Part shown: one piece after another, positions 47,340-55,073 of the stretch
Layout of the letters: the number at the start of each line of letters is the position of its first letter
Position numbering within the stretch: position 1 is the first letter of the stretch
Origin: Kiritimatiellia bacterium
Lineage (GTDB): Bacteria; Verrucomicrobiota; Kiritimatiellia; RFP12; UBA1067
DNA length: 64,000 bases
Reading direction: 5' to 3'
Assembly: GCA_017406465.1 (NCBI GenBank)
Contig: JAFQYM010000017.1
Span: 1 to 64,000, forward strand
The notes under the pieces: generated by a model
Told to the model about the DNA's origin: nothing
The model's input: only the letters and a program-made list of their open reading frames with translations
The model's database searches: none
Program-made: the position numbers and the translations under genes

Positions 47340-49160
47340 TTACCCGATCACCGCAAGCGTGTCGCCCGTCGCGACCTTGTCGGTCGCCGCGACCGTGACC
47401 GTGACCGTGCCGTCGCACGGAGCGGTGACGGGCGTTTCCATCTTCATGACGTCCATGACGAGGATTTCGTCGCCCTTCGAGACCTTCGTGCCGCTCGACG
47501 CGGTGACGCGGAGAATCGTTCCGGGAACAGGAGCCTTGACTTCCTGCCCGCCCGCGGGCGCGGCGGCTGCAGGCGCTACGGCCTTGAGGCCCGCCTCGGC
47601 CTTGAAGTCGACCGGCTTGCCGTTGACAACGGCCTTGCCGTCGCCCTTGATCTCGACGCCGTAGGCCTTGCCGTTGATCGTGACGGTGACCGCGCCACCC
47701 TTGGCGGCGGGCTTGGCCTCTTCCGCGAAGCGGCAGCCCATCGGGGCCTTCGAAGGATCCTTGAGGAAGAGGATGCCCTTCTCCTTGCAGGACGCGGCGA
47801 TGAAGATGTTCTCGTCGGTGATGGGAAGCCCCGCGTCCTCGAGCATCTTCTTCGCGACCGCGCCGCCCTTCTTCGGGTCGGCGTCGTTCATCTCAAGCAC
47901 CGTCTTCGTGGTGGGCTCGCTGTACGCCTTGTTGAGGTCGCTCGACGCCATGAACTCGCTCGCCTTCTTGACGATCTCGGGGTCCGGCGGAACGGGGGTC
48001 TTCCCGAAGTAGCCGAGCACCATCTTGGCGTAGCCGGGCGCGAACTTCTTGAACTTGCCGAACATGACGTTCTGGATCGCCTGCTGCGCGTAGAACTGCG
48101 AGACGGGCGTGACGGACGTGCCGAAGCCGCCGAGACGGACGCAGTCGTACATCTCCGCGATCATGTCGTCGTACTTGTCCATCATGTTGTTGTCGCGAAG
48201 CATCTGCGTGTTCGCAGTGAGCGCGCCGCCTGGCATCGGGCTCCACACGATCTGCGGATTGACGCTCATCGCCTCTGGCGGGAGGAAGTACTTCTGCATC
48301 GCGTTCTTGAAGGAGTCCTCGGCCTTCTTGATCTTGTTGATGTCGAAGTCGAAGCCGAAGTCGGGATCGCCGTCGAGGCAGTGCCACATCGTGATGATGT
48401 CGGGCTGGCAGGTGCCGCCGGACATAGGCGCCATCGAAAGGTCAAGGCCGTCGGCACCGCCGCGAAGAGCCGCGAGGTAGCACGCGACGCCGTTGCCGGC
48501 CGTCTCGTGGCTGTGGAACTGGATGTGAATGTCCTTGCCGAGAAGCTGGCGGGCGAGCTTCATCGTGTTGTAGACGGTCGCGGGCGTCGAAGTGCCGGAC
48601 GCGTCCTTGAACGCCACACGCTTGAACGGAATGCCCGCGTCCATGATCATCTTCAGGCGGTCGCGGTAGAACTCGGGCGTGTGAGTGCCCTTGTTGTCGA
48701 TCCCGGGAGGAAGGCCCATCATCGTCACGACGACTTCGTGGTTGAGCCCCGCGTCGTGGATGCACTGGCCGGACCACTTGAGGTTGTTGACGTCGTTCAA
48801 GGCGTCGAAGTTGCGGATGGACGACATGCCGTGCTTCTTGAACATCTGCGCATGAAGCTTGATCATGTCCGAGCTCTGCGACTCAAGGCCGACGACGTTC
48901 ACGCCGCGCGAAAGCGTCTGGAGGTCGGCTTCGGGCGCGGCCTTGCGGAACTTGTCCATGACGTCGAACGCGTCTTCCTGGCAGTAGAAATAGCAACTCT
49001 GGAACCTCGCGCCGCCGCCCGCCTCAAACCAGCGGACGCCCGCCGCATACGCCTCTTCGACGCAGGGGAGGAAGTCTTTCGAGAGAACGCGCGCGCCGAT
49101 GACGGACTGGAAGCCGTCGCGGAACGCTGTGAGCATGAACTTTACATTTTTCTTGGCCAT
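47340..49160 (-). CDS. oadA: Biotin-dependent carboxyltransferase alpha subunit
   Basis: A 606-aa OadA-type protein. The carboxyltransferase barrel shows MLTAFRDGFQSVIGARV near the N-terminus, GLPPG, VAFKDASGTSTP and the metal-binding IQFHSHETAGNG. A linker leads to a C-terminal biotinyl domain with the biotin site VMDVMKMETP (Lys ~573). It decarboxylates oxaloacetate or a related beta-keto or malonyl-type acid; the exact substrate cannot be fixed. The first motif reads TAFRDGFQS where classical OadA has TTLRDAHQS. It lies in the order oadG-oadA-oadB. Confidence 0.9.
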   Translation of the reverse strand: MAKKNVKFMLTAFRDGFQSVIGARVLSKDFLPCVEEAYAAGVRWFEAGGGARFQSCYFYCQEDAFDVMDKFRKAAPEADLQTLSRGVNVVGLESQSSDMIKLHAQMFKKHGMSSIRNFDALNDVNNLKWSGQCIHDAGLNHEVVVTMMGLPPGIDNKGTHTPEFYRDRLKMIMDAGIPFKRVAFKDASGTSTPATVYNTMKLARQLLGKDIHIQFHSHETAGNGVACYLAALRGGADGLDLSMAPMSGGTCQPDIITMWHCLDGDPDFGFDFDINKIKKAEDSFKNAMQKYFLPPEAMSVNPQIVWSPMPGGALTANTQMLRDNNMMDKYDDMIAEMYDCVRLGGFGTSVTPVSQFYAQQAIQNVMFGKFKKFAPGYAKMVLGYFGKTPVPPDPEIVKKASEFMASSDLNKAYSEPTTKTVLEMNDADPKKGGAVAKKMLEDAGLPITDENIFIAASCKEKGILFLKDPSKAPMGCRFAEEAKPAAKGGAVTVTINGKAYGVEIKGDGKAVVNGKPVDFKAEAGLKAVAPAAAAPAGGQEVKAPVPGTILRVTASSGTKVSKGDEILVMDVMKMETPVTAPCDGTVTVTVAATDKVATGDTLAVIG

Positions 49161-49228
49161 GATTTTACCTTTCTAAATATTCCGTGGGTTGGGGTGCGGG
49201 CGCGCCAGAGCACTCGTCCGTTCCAATA

Positions 49229-49450
49229 CTAACCATTCATCGCAACGGCGATTGCGAGCGCGATATCGGCGTCATCCGAGGCCGCCTTGGCCGCAGGGGC
49301 CTTCTTGGGCGTTTCCTTCGGGAAGATCGAATCGAACCTTCCAATGCCGCTCATCGAGACCTTTGTGACGACGATGAGAATAGAGAGAAAGAAGTAGACG
49401 ATGCCCATTCCGGCAATCATCAAAACCAAACCCTGTCCGAGCACTTCCAT
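49229..49450 (-). CDS. oadG: Sodium-pump decarboxylase gamma subunit
   Basis: A 73-aa protein with one N-terminal membrane span (GLVLMIAGMGIVYFFLSILI) and a Pro/Ala-rich tail (FPKETPKKAPAAKAASDDAD), the layout of OadG subunits that anchor alpha to beta. AAGGATC lies 6-7 nt before ATG 49450; the longer overlapping frame is a shadow of hisI. It precedes oadA by 68 nt and follows hisI by 16 nt. Confidence 0.82.
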   Translation of the reverse strand: MEVLGQGLVLMIAGMGIVYFFLSILIVVTKVSMSGIGRFDSIFPKETPKKAPAAKAASDDADIALAIAVAMNG

Positions 49451-49466
49451 TTTTTGATCCTTCCGT

Positions 49467-49928
49467 TTAAATCGTCTCTTTTCCGCACGAATCGACGAAC
49501 GAGAGCTTGAGCGTATCGAAGTCGATCTTCCTGTAATAGCAGTTCCTCGGGGCGCCCGCCTTGTCCTTCGTGTGGCAGATCCCGCCGCGGCAGGGGCGGA
49601 CGATGTAGAGGAGAGAGTTCTGCTCGCAGTTGACATATGCCTCGAGGAGATCGAACGTCTCGCCCGACGTCTCGCCCTTGAACCAGAGCTTGTTGCGGCT
49701 CGTCGACCAAAGTATGAGCTTCCTCTTGGCGAAGCTCTCCTTCATGGCGTATTCGTTCGTGTAGGCGACGAGGATGACTTCCTTCGTGTCGGCGTTCTGC
49801 ACGGCTACGGGAATTACCCCCGGGTCGTGTTCAACTGCGGCGGCGCGGCTGTCCGCGACCTGCTTGCCGACTTTCTCAAGCTTCGTAAAATCAAGTGTTA
49901 GTTCCGACGATTCTTCGAGCTGTCCCAT
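49467..49928 (-). CDS. hisI: Phosphoribosyl-AMP cyclohydrolase, variant metal site
   Basis: A 153-aa HisI-type protein (NADTKEVILVAYTNEYAMKE, LWSTSRNKLWFKGETSGETF). It catalyses ring opening of phosphoribosyl-AMP in histidine synthesis. The zinc cysteines are kept (NCEQN, GICHTK, NCYYRK), but the usual DCDxD magnesium-site aspartates read N-C-E-Q-N. This could mark a HisI subfamily with a different metal site or a changed substrate. A promoter motif lies 31 nt upstream, and the oad genes follow closely, so they may be co-transcribed. Confidence 0.82.
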   Translation of the reverse strand: MGQLEESSELTLDFTKLEKVGKQVADSRAAAVEHDPGVIPVAVQNADTKEVILVAYTNEYAMKESFAKRKLILWSTSRNKLWFKGETSGETFDLLEAYVNCEQNSLLYIVRPCRGGICHTKDKAGAPRNCYYRKIDFDTLKLSFVDSCGKETI

Positions 49929-49958
49929 GTGTTCCCCTAAAGTGGAATGTTTCGGTAT

Positions 49959-49973
49959 ATTATATCAAAAATT
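49959..49973 (-). promoter_or_regulatory. Promoter of hisI-oad
   Basis: Reads AATTTTTGATATAAT on the minus strand, 31 nt upstream of the hisI ATG. Confidence 0.6.
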
Positions 49974-50015
49974 GCCCCAATGTGGACGCCCCATGAAAAA
50001 TCTTAGGCGCAATGC

Positions 50016-50102
50016 GTGAGGCGGCGGAGCGAAGGTCCGAGCGAAGGGATACGGCGTATTCGCCGAGGGCCCCTGAGGAGGAGCCTTCGGACGCCGCCTT
50101 AC
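50016..50102. repeat. REP-like palindromic element, copy 2
   Basis: An 87-bp element with ends GTGAGGCGGCG and CGCCGCCTTAC. Its 50018-50067 part is the inverted copy of 42118-42167. The thiE stop codon TAA lies inside its terminal repeat, so the element starts exactly at the gene end. Internally CCGAAGGCTCC-type palindromes occur. Confidence 0.7.
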
Positions 50103-50716
50103 GAACCATGCTGCGCTATGTCGCGGAGATGCAGAATCGCCGAATACGGGTCGCCAGAACCGCATACCGCGCGCACCACCGCCCAGTTGCGAGCTCCGGC
50201 GGCGAGAACAGACTTGAGGTTCTCCGCGTCTATGCCGCCGATAGCGACGGCAGGATAAGGAACGGACGCTATCATCTTGCCCGCAAGTTCCGTGCCGAGG
50301 ACGGGGTCTGGAATCTTCTTCGTCGGCGTCTTGAACACCGGCCCGACGCCAATGTAGTCGGGATTGTGGCGAATGGAATCAAGCGCCTGCGCGAGACTAT
50401 GGGTCGAAAGCCCGACAATGCGGATGCCAAGATATTTCGCGCGCACTTCCTCTACCGGCATGTCGTCCTGCCCGACATGCACGCCGTCCGCGCCAGACTC
50501 CTCCGCTACCGACGCGTCGTCGTCTATGATGAGGTTCGTCTCGCTGCCGCGTGTTATCCCGACAAGCCGCTTCGCCATCTGGAGAAGTTCGTCGCGCGAT
50601 ACATCCTTCATTCGGAGCTGCACCATCTTGACCCCCGCCTTGACAGCCGCCTCGCAGCAGCGTTCATAGCCAACCTTGGGGTTTGTCATGACAAGATAAA
50701 ATCCGAAATCTTCCAT
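50099..50716 (-). CDS. thiE: Thiamine-phosphate synthase
   Basis: A 205-aa ThiE that joins HMP-PP and thiazole phosphate. Motifs: VKMVQLRMKD (~30), LIIDDDASVAEESGADGVHV with GQDDM, GPVFKTPTKK and AIGGID. The frame is open 20 codons upstream, but that part is an R2-type repeat; ATG 50716 follows CAGGATTGGCA, whose AGGA belongs to a repeat fragment. No TPP riboswitch is visible. It lies downstream of queE with a 170-nt gap filled with repeats. Confidence 0.93.
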   Translation of the reverse strand: MEDFGFYLVMTNPKVGYERCCEAAVKAGVKMVQLRMKDVSRDELLQMAKRLVGITRGSETNLIIDDDASVAEESGADGVHVGQDDMPVEEVRAKYLGIRIVGLSTHSLAQALDSIRHNPDYIGVGPVFKTPTKKIPDPVLGTELAGKMIASVPYPAVAIGGIDAENLKSVLAAGARNWAVVRAVCGSGDPYSAILHLRDIAQHGS

Positions 50717-50729
50717 ATTGCCAATCCTG

Positions 50730-50755
50730 TACTCTTTGTGTCCTTTGTGACTAAA
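50730..50755 (-). repeat. R2 repeat variant before thiE
   Basis: TTTTTAGTCACAAAGGACAC then AAAGAG on the minus strand, ending at a partial R1 unit (ACAGGATTG) that serves as the thiE ribosome site. Confidence 0.65.
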
Positions 50756-50788
50756 AATGCGAAACCCTCTTTCCAAAGATGATTAGCC

Positions 50789-50843
50789 GTGTAGAACGTG
50801 TAGAAACATGTAGAAGTTCTGCATGCTCTACATGTTCTGCATG
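50789..50843. repeat. R4 dispersed repeat (TGTAGAAC family), inverted
   Basis: Three units of ~9 nt (TGTAGAACG, TGTAGAAAC, ATGTAGAAG) face three inverted units (TTCTGCATG, CTCTACATG, TTCTGCATGG). The pair can form a ~27-bp imperfect hairpin between queE and thiE. Confidence 0.65.
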
Positions 50844-50886
50844 GTTAAATTGGATGTTTTGCAACTGGCTCATAGATATGATAGCT

Positions 50887-51471
50887 TCATCTAAAACCAA
50901 GCAGCTTGTGGAGCTGGACGGAGAGCGACCAGCCGTCGAGTTGCGCGAGGACGGCCTTTGCCGTCGCGAAATCCATCTCTCCGCCGCGCTCGCACGGCGA
51001 AATGTAGTAGTCGGTCGCGGCAATTCTGCCGCGCACTTCGCGGCAGAAGTCGACGATCTTCTCCGAAGACGCGACAACACGCACTTCGTCCGCGCGAGGA
51101 AGCGCAAGACGATCGGGAAACTCGGCCTTCGGCGAGCAGGCGACATAGTCGACGAACCCAAGCCAGTCCGCGTCGTCAGTTCCATTCGTCTCGACCGCGA
51201 TCCAGTAGCCGCGCTCCTTTAGCGCCGCGACGAGTTCTGGCATCTCCTTTACAAGCGTCGGCTCGCCGCCTGTGAGAACGACGCTCTTTGGCTTGTATTG
51301 TCCTATTTCCGCAACAAGGTCGTCAAGCGACGAGGAAAAGCGCTTTGCAACATCAGTATCGCACCACGGACACGCGAGATTGCAGCCGGCAAAGCGGACG
51401 AAGACGCACGGCCGCCCCATATTGCGGCCTTCGCCCTGAAGCGACTCGAAGATCTCGACTAAATCGTACAT
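50887..51471 (-). CDS. queE: 7-carboxy-7-deazaguanine synthase
   Basis: A 194-aa short QueE, a radical-SAM enzyme in queuosine/7-deazaguanine synthesis. The N-terminus EIFESLQGEGRNMGRPCVFV is typical, the cluster motif is CNLACPWCDT (CX3CX2C), and GGEPTL follows. No queC/queD/queF neighbours are present. 7-Deazaguanine can also feed DNA modification (dpd) systems, but none is seen here. It is 33 nt after rsmE. Confidence 0.92.
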   Translation of the reverse strand: MYDLVEIFESLQGEGRNMGRPCVFVRFAGCNLACPWCDTDVAKRFSSSLDDLVAEIGQYKPKSVVLTGGEPTLVKEMPELVAALKERGYWIAVETNGTDDADWLGFVDYVACSPKAEFPDRLALPRADEVRVVASSEKIVDFCREVRGRIAATDYYISPCERGGEMDFATAKAVLAQLDGWSLSVQLHKLLGFR

Positions 51472-51504
51472 AGGAGAGCTGAAGGGCTGAAGGGTTAAAG
51501 GGCG

Positions 51505-52278
51505 TTAGGGAGTAGTGCTGTAGGCGGCGTCAAGAAACGACTTGAGAACGCTAACACCGTATATCGCGGCAGTCTCGGCGCGGAGAATCGTCGAGCCGAA
51601 CGAAACTGGCGTCGCGATATCGATAAGCGCGGCAAGTTCCTCGGGCGAGAAGTCGCCTTCGGGGCCCACGTAGACGGCGAATGAACGAGGGGAATCTGGT
51701 AGGGGCGCATCTCCGAGGCGCCCGCATGAAGACCGCATCGCCTCAACCATTGGCCGGGGCGGCGGGTTCGTGAGCGCACCGACAAAGCATGTGGTCTCAC
51801 GCACAAGCGGCAACGACTCCGCAAAAGAAACCGGCTCGTGGATTTCCGGAATCCACTTCGCATCCGACTGGCGCGCAGCGTCCTCTGCTATGCGAATCCA
51901 ACGCGCACGCTTCGCCTCTCGCTCGTCCGCGCCGATCCTGACGATAGTCCGCGCGGAAACGACAGGAACGATGCGCGTCACGCCGAGTTCAGTCGCCTTC
52001 TCTATCGTCCAATCCCAGCGCGAGCCCTTCGTGACGCATGCGAAAAGCGTAAGCGACCATGGCGCACGAAGTGCGGCGCAGACAGGGGAGAGCGCGGCGA
52101 GGCGAAAGTTCTTCCCGCCGCCCTCTACCGAAAAGCGGCGAGACTTTCCAGAGCCGTCGAAAAGCTCAATCTCCTCGCCGTCCTTCGGGCGCAAGACCTT
52201 CAGGTGGTTCGCCGCCTCCTTGGGAAGAACGGGCGAATCCGAGGCCAGCTGTTCGGAGGGAACGAGGAGACGGTGCAT
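51505..52278 (-). CDS. rsmE: 16S rRNA m3U1498 methyltransferase
   Basis: A 257-aa SPOUT methyltransferase of the RsmE family: N-terminal PUA-like part (NHLKVLRPKDGEEIELFDGS), KATELGVTRIVPVVSART, YVGPEGDFSPEE and the knot STILRAETAAI, which binds S-adenosylmethionine. It methylates U1498 of 16S rRNA. The ATG at 52278 overlaps the kinase stop (TAATG), giving translational coupling; the frame upstream of it is not used. Confidence 0.93.
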   Translation of the reverse strand: MHRLLVPSEQLASDSPVLPKEAANHLKVLRPKDGEEIELFDGSGKSRRFSVEGGGKNFRLAALSPVCAALRAPWSLTLFACVTKGSRWDWTIEKATELGVTRIVPVVSARTIVRIGADEREAKRARWIRIAEDAARQSDAKWIPEIHEPVSFAESLPLVRETTCFVGALTNPPPRPMVEAMRSSCGRLGDAPLPDSPRSFAVYVGPEGDFSPEELAALIDIATPVSFGSTILRAETAAIYGVSVLKSFLDAAYSTTP

Positions 52279-53390
52279 TACAGTTTCTTGAGAACGGAGC
52301 GGATCGAGCGCTCGCGCGCCTCGACCGACTCGCACAGGCGGAACTGCACGCGGGCGCGGTTCAGGTTCTGCTCGGGCTGCGACGTCTTGAAGTAGACGTT
52401 GCCGGCGAGGTAGTCCTGGAAGAAGCGAAGCCCCAGTTCGAACGGCAGCAAGCGGATCGAGTCGTAGAGATACGCGCGGTCGGCGTCGGTGAGGAACGCG
52501 CCAGCCTCGCGCATGTATCCCTTGCAGAACGCCGTCGCAAGGTCTTCGTCGAACACGACCTTCGCGAGGTTCGTCTCCTCTTCGCCAGCGGGGTTGCAGA
52601 TGGACCTGAGCGCGTCGCCGAAGTCGAGGTGGATGAGACCGGGGCTCACGGTATCGAGGTCAATCATCGCCGTGCCCTTGCCGGTCACGTCGTCGATCAT
52701 GATGTTGTTGACCTTCGGGTCGCCGTGGAACATGCGCTTCTTGAGCTCGCCCTTCTTCTGCGCCTTCTCGAGGCAGAGCGCGAGGTCGCGGCGCTCCTCG
52801 ATGAACTTCGCGAGGCGCTTCGCCTCCATCGAGGACTTCAGGAGCTCCTTCGCCTCCTTCGACTTGAGCGTCTGGTCGTACTTCTTGAGGTAGCCGCTCG
52901 TAATGTGGAAGCCGGGAAGCGGGTCCTTGATCTCCTTCGGGTCCATGTCGCTGATGAGGTAGTGGAAGTGGCCGAGCGCGGCACCGCACTCCATCGCGTG
53001 TTCAGGCCCCTGCGCGACATCGAACGCGTGGGCGGACATGATGCGCGTGATGACGCGCCAGACTTCGCCCTTGTCGTCGACGACGAAATCCTTGGAATCC
53101 TTCGCCTTGATGATGCGCGGCATCTGCCACACGCGGTCGTCGCGCCCCTTCTGCGCGTCGTCCTCGAGCTTCTCGTGGCAGTGGCGCGTGAGGTTGTGCA
53201 TGTTCTCCATGATCACCTCGGGCTCAGGGAAGACGTTCCTGTTCACACGCTGGAGGATGACCTGCGTCTCGGTAAAGGTGTTACGGTAGATCGCGAGGAA
53301 CGTATCGTTGATGTTGCCGTTGCCAAACGGCTGCAACGAGACGAGACGACCCTTGATGTTGAACTTGTTTATGAGGATCGAGAGTTCCAT
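52278..53390 (-). CDS. NahK-like sugar 1-kinase (APH family)
   Basis: A 370-aa phosphotransferase of the aminoglycoside-phosphotransferase fold: GNGNINDTFLA glycine loop, catalytic HGDPKVNNIMID and metal-binding MIDLDTVSPG with LDFGDALR. It most resembles N-acetylhexosamine 1-kinases (NahK), which phosphorylate GlcNAc/GalNAc in mucin-sugar salvage. The sugar is an inference. It heads a kinase-rsmE-queE transcript with a promoter motif ~42 nt upstream and a short hairpin in its leader. Confidence 0.82.
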   Translation of the reverse strand: MELSILINKFNIKGRLVSLQPFGNGNINDTFLAIYRNTFTETQVILQRVNRNVFPEPEVIMENMHNLTRHCHEKLEDDAQKGRDDRVWQMPRIIKAKDSKDFVVDDKGEVWRVITRIMSAHAFDVAQGPEHAMECGAALGHFHYLISDMDPKEIKDPLPGFHITSGYLKKYDQTLKSKEAKELLKSSMEAKRLAKFIEERRDLALCLEKAQKKGELKKRMFHGDPKVNNIMIDDVTGKGTAMIDLDTVSPGLIHLDFGDALRSICNPAGEEETNLAKVVFDEDLATAFCKGYMREAGAFLTDADRAYLYDSIRLLPFELGLRFFQDYLAGNVYFKTSQPEQNLNRARVQFRLCESVEARERSIRSVLKKL

Positions 53391-53410
53391 TTTGCGCTCT
53401 TTCTTGGTTC

Positions 53411-53430
53411 TTCTTCTATGTTTAGAAGAA
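53411..53430 (-). promoter_or_regulatory. Perfect hairpin in the kinase 5' leader
   Basis: TTCTTCTA, loop TGTT, TAGAAGAA: an 8-bp perfect stem 21 nt upstream of the start and immediately after the -10 box. It may affect mRNA stability or bind a regulator. Confidence 0.4.
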
Positions 53431-53431
53431 G

Positions 53432-53445
53432 ATTATATCAAAAAA
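53432..53445 (-). promoter_or_regulatory. Promoter of the kinase-rsmE-queE unit
   Basis: Reads TTTTTTGATATAAT on the minus strand, ~42 nt upstream of the ATG at 53390. Confidence 0.6.
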
Positions 53446-53532
53446 GCCGCGCTTACGGTCTGACTGTTGTATGGTTTTTCATCGAAAACCGCAACCCCGA
53501 TCCCGCGAAGTCGACCGCCGAGGTAGCCATTG

Positions 53533-54732
53533 CTATTGCTTCTGCGGCTTGCGGCAGATTAGCTCGTCAATACCGCGACCGACATCTGCCTTGGAGACCT
53601 TCTCGATGATGCGAAGATGGCGGCCGTTCTCGGCATCGGGAACCCACTCGTCCGCGCCCGCATTGCCGACCATGCGAAAACATCCGCGCTCGACATTGCA
53701 GTATTTCTCCCAGCCGCGCACGGCAATCAGGACGGCCGTCTCATCCCACGAGCTGCGCCCGCCCGGTCCGTAGCAGTTAGCGTGCCACTTTGCAGGGTCC
53801 TTTTCCATCTGCTCCTTGGTTGGAAGGTTCTCAGCGAAGATGTCGCGCACGGGATTGCGCCCCTCCGCCGCCGACTCCGCCATGGCGCGTCCGGAGAAAA
53901 TGTTACGCCCGTAGTCGAATGCCGAGAACACCGCCGGGGTGGGCCAGTTTTCCAGCACAATCCGAGAAGACGCGGCGTCCCACTTTGAGTTGTATTCCTT
54001 GCCTTTCGGATACTTGCAGGCCATAGCCACCCACAGCTTTACCTTCTTGGCGACGAGTTCCTTGCCGTCAAGCGGCGAGATGTCGTCGGGCTTCGTCTCG
54101 AGCAGACGGCGCAAGTTCGTAAGAAAGCCGACGGAGCAAATCGTAACACTGCCGTCTGGTTGCGCCGCGAGAACACGGCGGTAAACCTCGTTTGCGTCTG
54201 GCGCGGCGTCGGCGTCGGCATAGCGATACCATCCGGGATAGTCCGCAAGCATCTTCCGGTACTTGTAGTGCCCACCGTCGCCGCCTTTCTTCTCGCCGAG
54301 CGGCGCGGCAGGATCGACTTTCGTCTTCGCGCCGGGATGGGCGCCCATGACGCCCATCCCCTTCGGTGCGCCGACGGGAAGATCGCTCCGTCCGTAATAG
54401 TGGTTTATCACTTCGATTGCGCCGACGGAAGCGTTGCCGCGAGTCGAACTGACCGTAGCGAGAATCTCGCACTCACCCGCATCCGCAAGAGCATGCAGAC
54501 ACGCGAGCGCGCCAACGTCGTCAAAGTCGGTGATCATGTCGGTGTCGAAGATGACTCGGGGAACGTATCCCCCGAGCGAAGCGAGCGCCGAAGGCGGCTC
54601 AATGCGGGGTGGTAACGGGGATCGGGGAACGGGCTGTGCAGTGGCGTGCGACGAATACGCAAACGCAAGCGAAAGAAGTAGCGAACTGGCAAGCGCCATG
54701 CGGTGCTTCATGCATTCAGAAACTGTATTCAC
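53533..54732 (-). CDS. Secreted nucleoside-hydrolase-like protein
   Basis: A 399-aa protein with a signal peptide (MALASSLLLSLAFAYSSHA) and a nucleoside-hydrolase core: VIFDTDMITDFDDVGALACL gives the Asp cluster that binds Ca2+ in inosine-uridine hydrolases, with VSSTRGNASVGAIEVINHYY following. The GGRSSWDETAVL near the C-terminus supplies the last Asp. Such secreted relatives cleave N-glycosidic bonds of nucleosides or related glycans. A GTG at 54732 has GGAG upstream; ATG 54711 is an alternative start for the signal peptide. Confidence 0.78.
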   Translation of the reverse strand: MNTVSECMKHRMALASSLLLSLAFAYSSHATAQPVPRSPLPPRIEPPSALASLGGYVPRVIFDTDMITDFDDVGALACLHALADAGECEILATVSSTRGNASVGAIEVINHYYGRSDLPVGAPKGMGVMGAHPGAKTKVDPAAPLGEKKGGDGGHYKYRKMLADYPGWYRYADADAAPDANEVYRRVLAAQPDGSVTICSVGFLTNLRRLLETKPDDISPLDGKELVAKKVKLWVAMACKYPKGKEYNSKWDAASSRIVLENWPTPAVFSAFDYGRNIFSGRAMAESAAEGRNPVRDIFAENLPTKEQMEKDPAKWHANCYGPGGRSSWDETAVLIAVRGWEKYCNVERGCFRMVGNAGADEWVPDAENGRHLRIIEKVSKADVGRGIDELICRKPQKQ

Positions 54733-54750
54733 GGTTTCATATCTCCGTTT

Positions 54751-54778
54751 TGCACTTTACACTTTCAACTTTACACTC
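54751..54778 (-). repeat. R5 dispersed repeat (GTGTAAAG type)
   Basis: On the minus strand GAGTGTAAAGTTGAAAGTGT then AAAGTGCA: three ~9-nt units filling most of the gap before the nucleoside-hydrolase-like gene. It is the only copy I see in this window. Confidence 0.5.
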
Positions 54779-54785
54779 TCTCCCC

Positions 54786-55061
54786 CTACTGCCCTGCTGC
54801 GATGATGAGGGCGAGCCCCACGAGGAAGAGGACGATCATCGCGAAGTTCAGGAAGCCCGCCTTTTTCGGAGCGCCCTTGAACTCCTTCCAGACGAGAATG
54901 CCCCAAAGAGCCGAAACGAGTGTCGCGCCCTGCCCAAGCGCGTAGGCGATGGCGGCGCCGGCAGTGCCCGCCGTCACGAACGAAAGGAGCGTACCCGTCG
55001 CCCAGATCGAGCCGCCGAGAATGCCGACGAGATGGACGAAGGGACTCCCCGCAGACTCCAT
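54786..55061 (-). pseudogene. C-terminal fragment of a GRP-type sugar transporter
   Basis: A 91-codon ORF with three hydrophobic segments (GGSIWATGTLLSFVTAGTAG, AIAYALGQGATLVSALWGIL, AMIVLFLVGLALIIAAG) and the VWKEFKGA loop, matching the last third of ~300-aa glucose/ribose-type (GRP) transporters. The first ~200 residues are missing; the upstream gene ends 12 nt before. Probably a remnant, with a small chance of a functional half-transporter. Confidence 0.6.
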
Positions 55062-55073
55062 GTCTTGTCGTTT

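Noticed and set aside
47250-49232. 660-aa plus-strand ORF
   Set aside because: It is the antisense shadow of oadA and the start of oadB; composition is Arg/Val-rich with no domain, while the minus strand has a complete enzyme.
50716-50776. Twenty extra N-terminal residues of ThiE
   Set aside because: They are translated from an R2 repeat, and the downstream ATG matches the family's normal start.
50717-50886. TPP riboswitch before thiE
   Set aside because: The region is filled by repeat units; I see no conserved TPP-aptamer segments.
50887-51471. queE as part of a 7-deazaguanine DNA modification system
   Set aside because: No dpdA or other dpd or que genes are nearby; ordinary queuosine synthesis is the simpler reading.
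52059-53609. 516-aa plus-strand ORF
   Set aside because: Antisense to rsmE and the NahK-like kinase, both of which have clear catalytic motifs.
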